Below, in pieces: positions 60,913 through 64,000 of a stretch of 64,000 nt of DNA (position 1 is its first letter; the number at the start of each line of letters is the position of its first letter). Under the pieces are notes generated by a model. The model ran no database searches and was not told the DNA's origin. It saw only the letters and a list, made by a program, of their open reading frames with translations. Origin of the DNA: Jejuia sp043557195 (lineage in GTDB: Bacteria > Bacteroidota > Bacteroidia > Flavobacteriales > Flavobacteriaceae); assembly GCA_043557195.1 (NCBI GenBank), contig CP121314.1, forward strand, positions 3,782,001 through 3,846,000, given 5' to 3'. The position numbers were made by a program, and so were the translations under genes.

Positions 60913-62721
60913 TTATTTAAGTATCACATAATCTGGACTAATCATTAAAAGATAGAGTGCCATTTTTACTCTTAAGTCTGCTTGAGTAACATCATCTCCC
61001 CAACCTCTGGTTATATCATCAACAGCATCAACTATAATTTGTTTTGTATCATCTGAAAGTTGACCGCGAGTAAATAGTTTATCTAATTGATTTACTAAGA
61101 CTTCACTGTCTTTAGCATAATATTTTAAGCCTTCAAAATCTAAAGGAGTACCTTCGAGCTCTAGCCCCCAAGTTCGCAATACTTCATACCATCGAGGGTT
61201 TGTCCAAGCATCAACTTGATTGAGGTAATTTATACTCGTTGCAGAGTCATGGATTTGAAATTCTGGTGCGACCAAATTAGTATTTGCAAATTCACTATTT
61301 GGCACATATTCAGGTAAGAAAAAATTAAATACACTAGGAGCTGCTAATGGTGCTTGTCCTATATCTCTGAAAAAGTGGTGTCCGTTATTCCAATAGCGCC
61401 CATCATCATTATCTAAATCAATTTGGCGTACCACATTGAAATAACGCATCATGGGCTCAATCATCTTACCACTTGTAGGGGTTTCTATCCAGCTACAACT
61501 TCTAGCTTCTTCATCTAAAAGGATAGCTCTAATCACAGCTTTCATATCTCCTCTAACGCCTTTAGTGTTATTAAAAGCTGCGCTTACACGAGATACATAG
61601 GAAGGGGATGGATTTGATTTTACTAATTGTTGAATTAATCGTTTAGAAATAAAAGGTGCTGTGTTTTGATGGTTGAATAAATGATCGATAGCGGCATCAA
61701 TATCTTGCATTCCTGATTGCCCGTTAGGAATTGTATAACCATTTAATAATTGCTTTGATCCTGGTTCATGCCAATCATCATACATAATCATGGGCATATC
61801 TTTTTTTGCAAAATAATGCCCCATTCCGAATCTTAGGGTTCTGTCGGTAAATTCATCTTCAATACCAGCAGGACCTAATCCTGTAAATACCTTAGCAAAT
61901 TCTTTAATATCATCATTATCATATGTCGGAATACGGTCGCCCTGTCCGTCTAAAACATAAGTACCATCTTGATTCAATTCATACAAACCTATTGTAAACA
62001 ATTGCATGATTTCACGTGCAAAGTTTTCGTCAGGATGGATGTTTCTATCTGGGATGCTTCTCGGATTATTATAATGACTTAAATACACGCCCATCATTGG
62101 GTGTACTGTGATATCTTTTAATAAGTCTCTAAAATTTCCAAAGGCGTTATCTTTTAAAACATCGTAATAATCTGCTAAACCAACGCCATAACTGGATAGG
62201 TTTGATTCTCTTGAAATTACAAGAATCTGGCTTAAAGCTAAGGCAATTCTTTGACGTAATAGGTCTTCATTTTTAATATTGCTTTGCCACCAAGCATACA
62301 TAAAATATTGCCAATTGAGATTATCAAAATCTTCAGCACTTCCACCATTAGAAACATGTATTTGACGAGCTTCCGAATAGATTTCTTGAGTTAATTTCTG
62401 AAGTGGTTTTGAGTCTATACCAAACTGATTGTCAATCCAATCTTCAAAAGGTTGTTCTGCTACAGATTTTATATATTCTAAATTAGTTCCAAAAGTTGCC
62501 TGCGCTAGAAAACGAGAAGTTTCTAATAGTTTTCCATCTAACCCGTTCCCATTTATAGTATTTATAGCTTCGGCACTTTCTCTCCAGTCGGTTCTAGTTT
62601 GTTGACTGCTAGATGTTACTGTAATACCTTTACTATGACCTGCGCCTAAATAATCTCTATAATCTTGAGCAGAAATACTAATAGATAAGCATGAAAGCGT
62701 AAAGAGTAGATATTTTTTCAT
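60913..62721 (-). CDS. DUF1800 family protein, exported
   Basis: 602 residues. Signal peptide (KKYLLFTLSCLSISISAQ). RFLAQATFGTNLEYIKSVAE, ENFAREIMQLFTIGLYELNQ, DIKEFAKVFTGLG and FISKRLIQQLVKSNPSPSYV are the DUF1800 landmarks. These proteins occur with DUF1501 proteins in many marine bacteria; their function is not established. First gene of the three-gene operon, with a TATATTTG box ~55 nt upstream. Confidence 0.93.
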   Translation of the reverse strand: MKKYLLFTLSCLSISISAQDYRDYLGAGHSKGITVTSSSQQTRTDWRESAEAINTINGNGLDGKLLETSRFLAQATFGTNLEYIKSVAEQPFEDWIDNQFGIDSKPLQKLTQEIYSEARQIHVSNGGSAEDFDNLNWQYFMYAWWQSNIKNEDLLRQRIALALSQILVISRESNLSSYGVGLADYYDVLKDNAFGNFRDLLKDITVHPMMGVYLSHYNNPRSIPDRNIHPDENFAREIMQLFTIGLYELNQDGTYVLDGQGDRIPTYDNDDIKEFAKVFTGLGPAGIEDEFTDRTLRFGMGHYFAKKDMPMIMYDDWHEPGSKQLLNGYTIPNGQSGMQDIDAAIDHLFNHQNTAPFISKRLIQQLVKSNPSPSYVSRVSAAFNNTKGVRGDMKAVIRAILLDEEARSCSWIETPTSGKMIEPMMRYFNVVRQIDLDNDDGRYWNNGHHFFRDIGQAPLAAPSVFNFFLPEYVPNSEFANTNLVAPEFQIHDSATSINYLNQVDAWTNPRWYEVLRTWGLELEGTPLDFEGLKYYAKDSEVLVNQLDKLFTRGQLSDDTKQIIVDAVDDITRGWGDDVTQADLRVKMALYLLMISPDYVILK

Positions 62722-62775
62722 AGTTTTTTAGATGAACTAGCTTTAAATTGTAGGTTTTTTAAGTCTTAATTCGTT

Positions 62776-62783
62776 CAAATATA
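62776..62783 (-). promoter_or_regulatory. -7 box of the DUF1800/DUF1501 operon
   Basis: TATATTTG on the minus strand is an exact TAnnTTTG match about 55 nt before the DUF1800 ATG. The rest of 62722-62923 has no gene. Confidence 0.55.
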
Positions 62784-62923
62784 AATAAATAACCGATTAA
62801 TGAATTATTTTTTCGACGAATTACATAATTATATTTCGTTTCATCGAAGATAATATCCATAATATTAGAACTTAAACGAAAAAAAAAGTAAGTAATTGTG
62901 AATCAGATATTTTGATGTTTGAA

Positions 62924-64000
62924 TTAGCAATCTGATAAGTGAACACCAACTGCTAAACCACCTTCCGAGGTTTCCTTATATTTTGTATTCATGTCCTTCG
63001 CTGTTTCCCACATTGTATTTACTACTTTATCAAGAGGCACTTTTACATTTTCTGGTGACGTATCTAATGCCAGCTCTGATGCGTTTATAGCTTTAATAGC
63101 TCCCATAGCATTACGCTCAATACATGGAATTTGTACCAAACCACCAATAGGATCGCAAGTTAAGCCTAAATGGTGTTCCATAGCTATTTCGGCAGCCATC
63201 AATACCTGTTCTGGTGTGCCTCCTAAAAGTTCGCAAAGTGCACCGGCAGCCATAGCTGAAGATACTCCAATTTCAGCTTGACAGCCTCCCATGGCGGCAC
63301 TTATAGTGGCACCTTTTTTAAATATACTGCCAATTTCTCCAGCGACTAGTAGAAACCGTTTGATATCTTCAAAATTACCATCGTGGTTTTCTATCACCAA
63401 ATAATACATTAAAACCGCTGGTATTACGCCTGCACTTCCGTTGGTTGGAGCAGTAACTACACGACCTAGTGATGCATTTACTTCGTTTACTGAAAGCGCA
63501 AAACAGCTTACCCATTTAAGAATTTGGCGGAACTTAACTTCGGTATCCCGTATGGCATAAATCCATTCTATAGGATTAGTATAGGCTTTTTTTCCTTTTA
63601 GGTTTTGGTAAATGTCGTATGCGCGACGTCTAACACTTAAACCTCCAGGAAGTGTCCCTTCAGTATGGCAACCTATATACATACATTCTAGCATAGTATC
63701 CCATATGCGCTGGAGTTCTGTATCTATCTCTTTACAAGACCGAATAGATTTTTCGTTTTCTAATACAACTTGTGATATAGGTTTATTGAGATGCTTGCAA
63801 TATTGTAGTAAATCTGTGCCTTTGTCGATAGGGTAAGGGAAGGTACATTTTATTTCAAAATTACGCTTTGCATTTTTACGCTCTTCTTTTACAACAAAGC
63901 CTCCACCAATGGAGTAAAATTTTGACGTAATTTTTTTATCTTTAATAAATGCCGTAAAATTCATACCATTGGCATGAAATGGTAAAAACTTTCTATTAAA
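62924..64000 (-). CDS. sdaA: L-serine ammonia-lyase (iron-sulfur type), cut by window edge
   Basis: The frame is open to the window edge: LPFHANG precedes the internal Met at 63964, and FHxNGM is a known internal stretch of SdaA, so the true start lies beyond 64,000. Visible are YSIGGGFVV, ECMYIGCHTEGTLPGGLSVR, VVTAPTNGSAGVIPAVL, GGCQAEIGVSSAMAAGALCE and HHLGLTCDPIGGLVQIPCIE, with the Cys residues that bind the 4Fe-4S cluster. The enzyme deaminates L-serine to pyruvate. The end GGLAVGVHLSDC matches the family C-terminus, whose final Cys plugs the active site. Confidence 0.94.
   Translation of the reverse strand, partial: FNRKFLPFHANGMNFTAFIKDKKITSKFYSIGGGFVVKEERKNAKRNFEIKCTFPYPIDKGTDLLQYCKHLNKPISQVVLENEKSIRSCKEIDTELQRIWDTMLECMYIGCHTEGTLPGGLSVRRRAYDIYQNLKGKKAYTNPIEWIYAIRDTEVKFRQILKWVSCFALSVNEVNASLGRVVTAPTNGSAGVIPAVLMYYLVIENHDGNFEDIKRFLLVAGEIGSIFKKGATISAAMGGCQAEIGVSSAMAAGALCELLGGTPEQVLMAAEIAMEHHLGLTCDPIGGLVQIPCIERNAMGAIKAINASELALDTSPENVKVPLDKVVNTMWETAKDMNTKYKETSEGGLAVGVHLSDC

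Noticed and set aside
1..64000. CRISPR array or cas genes
   Set aside because: No regularly spaced direct repeats and no Cas signatures were found; the repeats noted are palindromes or dispersed single copies.

Overview
The window is AT-rich DNA from a member of the Bacteroidota, most likely a marine Flavobacteriaceae species. The evidence is: type IX secretion sorting domains (types A and B), a PorP/SprF-like protein, promoters with the TAnnTTTG -7 box, a DUF1800/DUF1501 pair, and the gene order ftsK - lolA-like - lptF/G - ribB. No rRNA, CRISPR array or intact insertion sequence is visible.

Bases 1 to about 24,290 are an accessory region that ends at a tRNA-Ser(UGA) gene whose 3' end faces it. 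At the left edge lie the C-terminus of a tyrosine recombinase, a coiled-coil protein, a small helix-turn-helix protein and a 504-residue protein in which I can read the three palm/fingers motifs of family A DNA polymerases. A decayed copy of part of that polymerase-like gene follows it. Next, on the minus strand, is a five-gene type I restriction-modification operon (hsdM, hsdS, hsdR) whose last two genes encode an HEXXH metallopeptidase that may be Lit-like and a DUF4268/PD-(D/E)xK nuclease-like protein. A HEPN-type protein with an RX4H motif lies upstream of this operon. Then come small unknown proteins, two lipoproteins, a membrane-anchored exonuclease VII-like protein, a DUF4238 gene bounded by 12-bp inverted repeats and an attC-like palindrome, and a umuC - umuD - SRAP SOS/lesion-tolerance operon with TAATG junctions.

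Bases 24,500 to 64,000 look like core genome. They hold a nitroreductase, a DegT-type aminotransferase, a secreted type IX cluster (CHU_C protein, PorP/SprF, GH16 glucanase, another sorting-domain protein), a DHBP synthase with a decayed GTP cyclohydrolase half, an envelope/division cluster (LptF/G, LolA-like, FtsK), and peroxide-defence genes (Tpx, KatG plus ankyrin protein, peroxiredoxin plus thioredoxin). They are followed by NhaC, a Cys/Met PLP lyase divergent from an Lrp regulator, a NarL-type histidine kinase, aldehyde dehydrogenase, RluA-type pseudouridine synthase, PanB, DUF1501/DUF1800 proteins and a partial L-serine dehydratase. A second IR-bounded accessory gene (DUF6624 lipoprotein) sits inside this core stretch.

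The least explained items are: (i) three 110-130 bp nested palindromes with the same outer-stem / inner-stem / apical-hairpin layout, two of them next to genes bounded by 12-bp inverted repeats, which suggests a cassette-like mobility system; (ii) the family A polymerase-like replicase module with its fossil duplicate; (iii) the membrane-anchored XseA-like protein; and (iv) the metallopeptidase and nuclease-like genes appended to the type I RM operon. All functional calls were made by reading motifs, without database searches.
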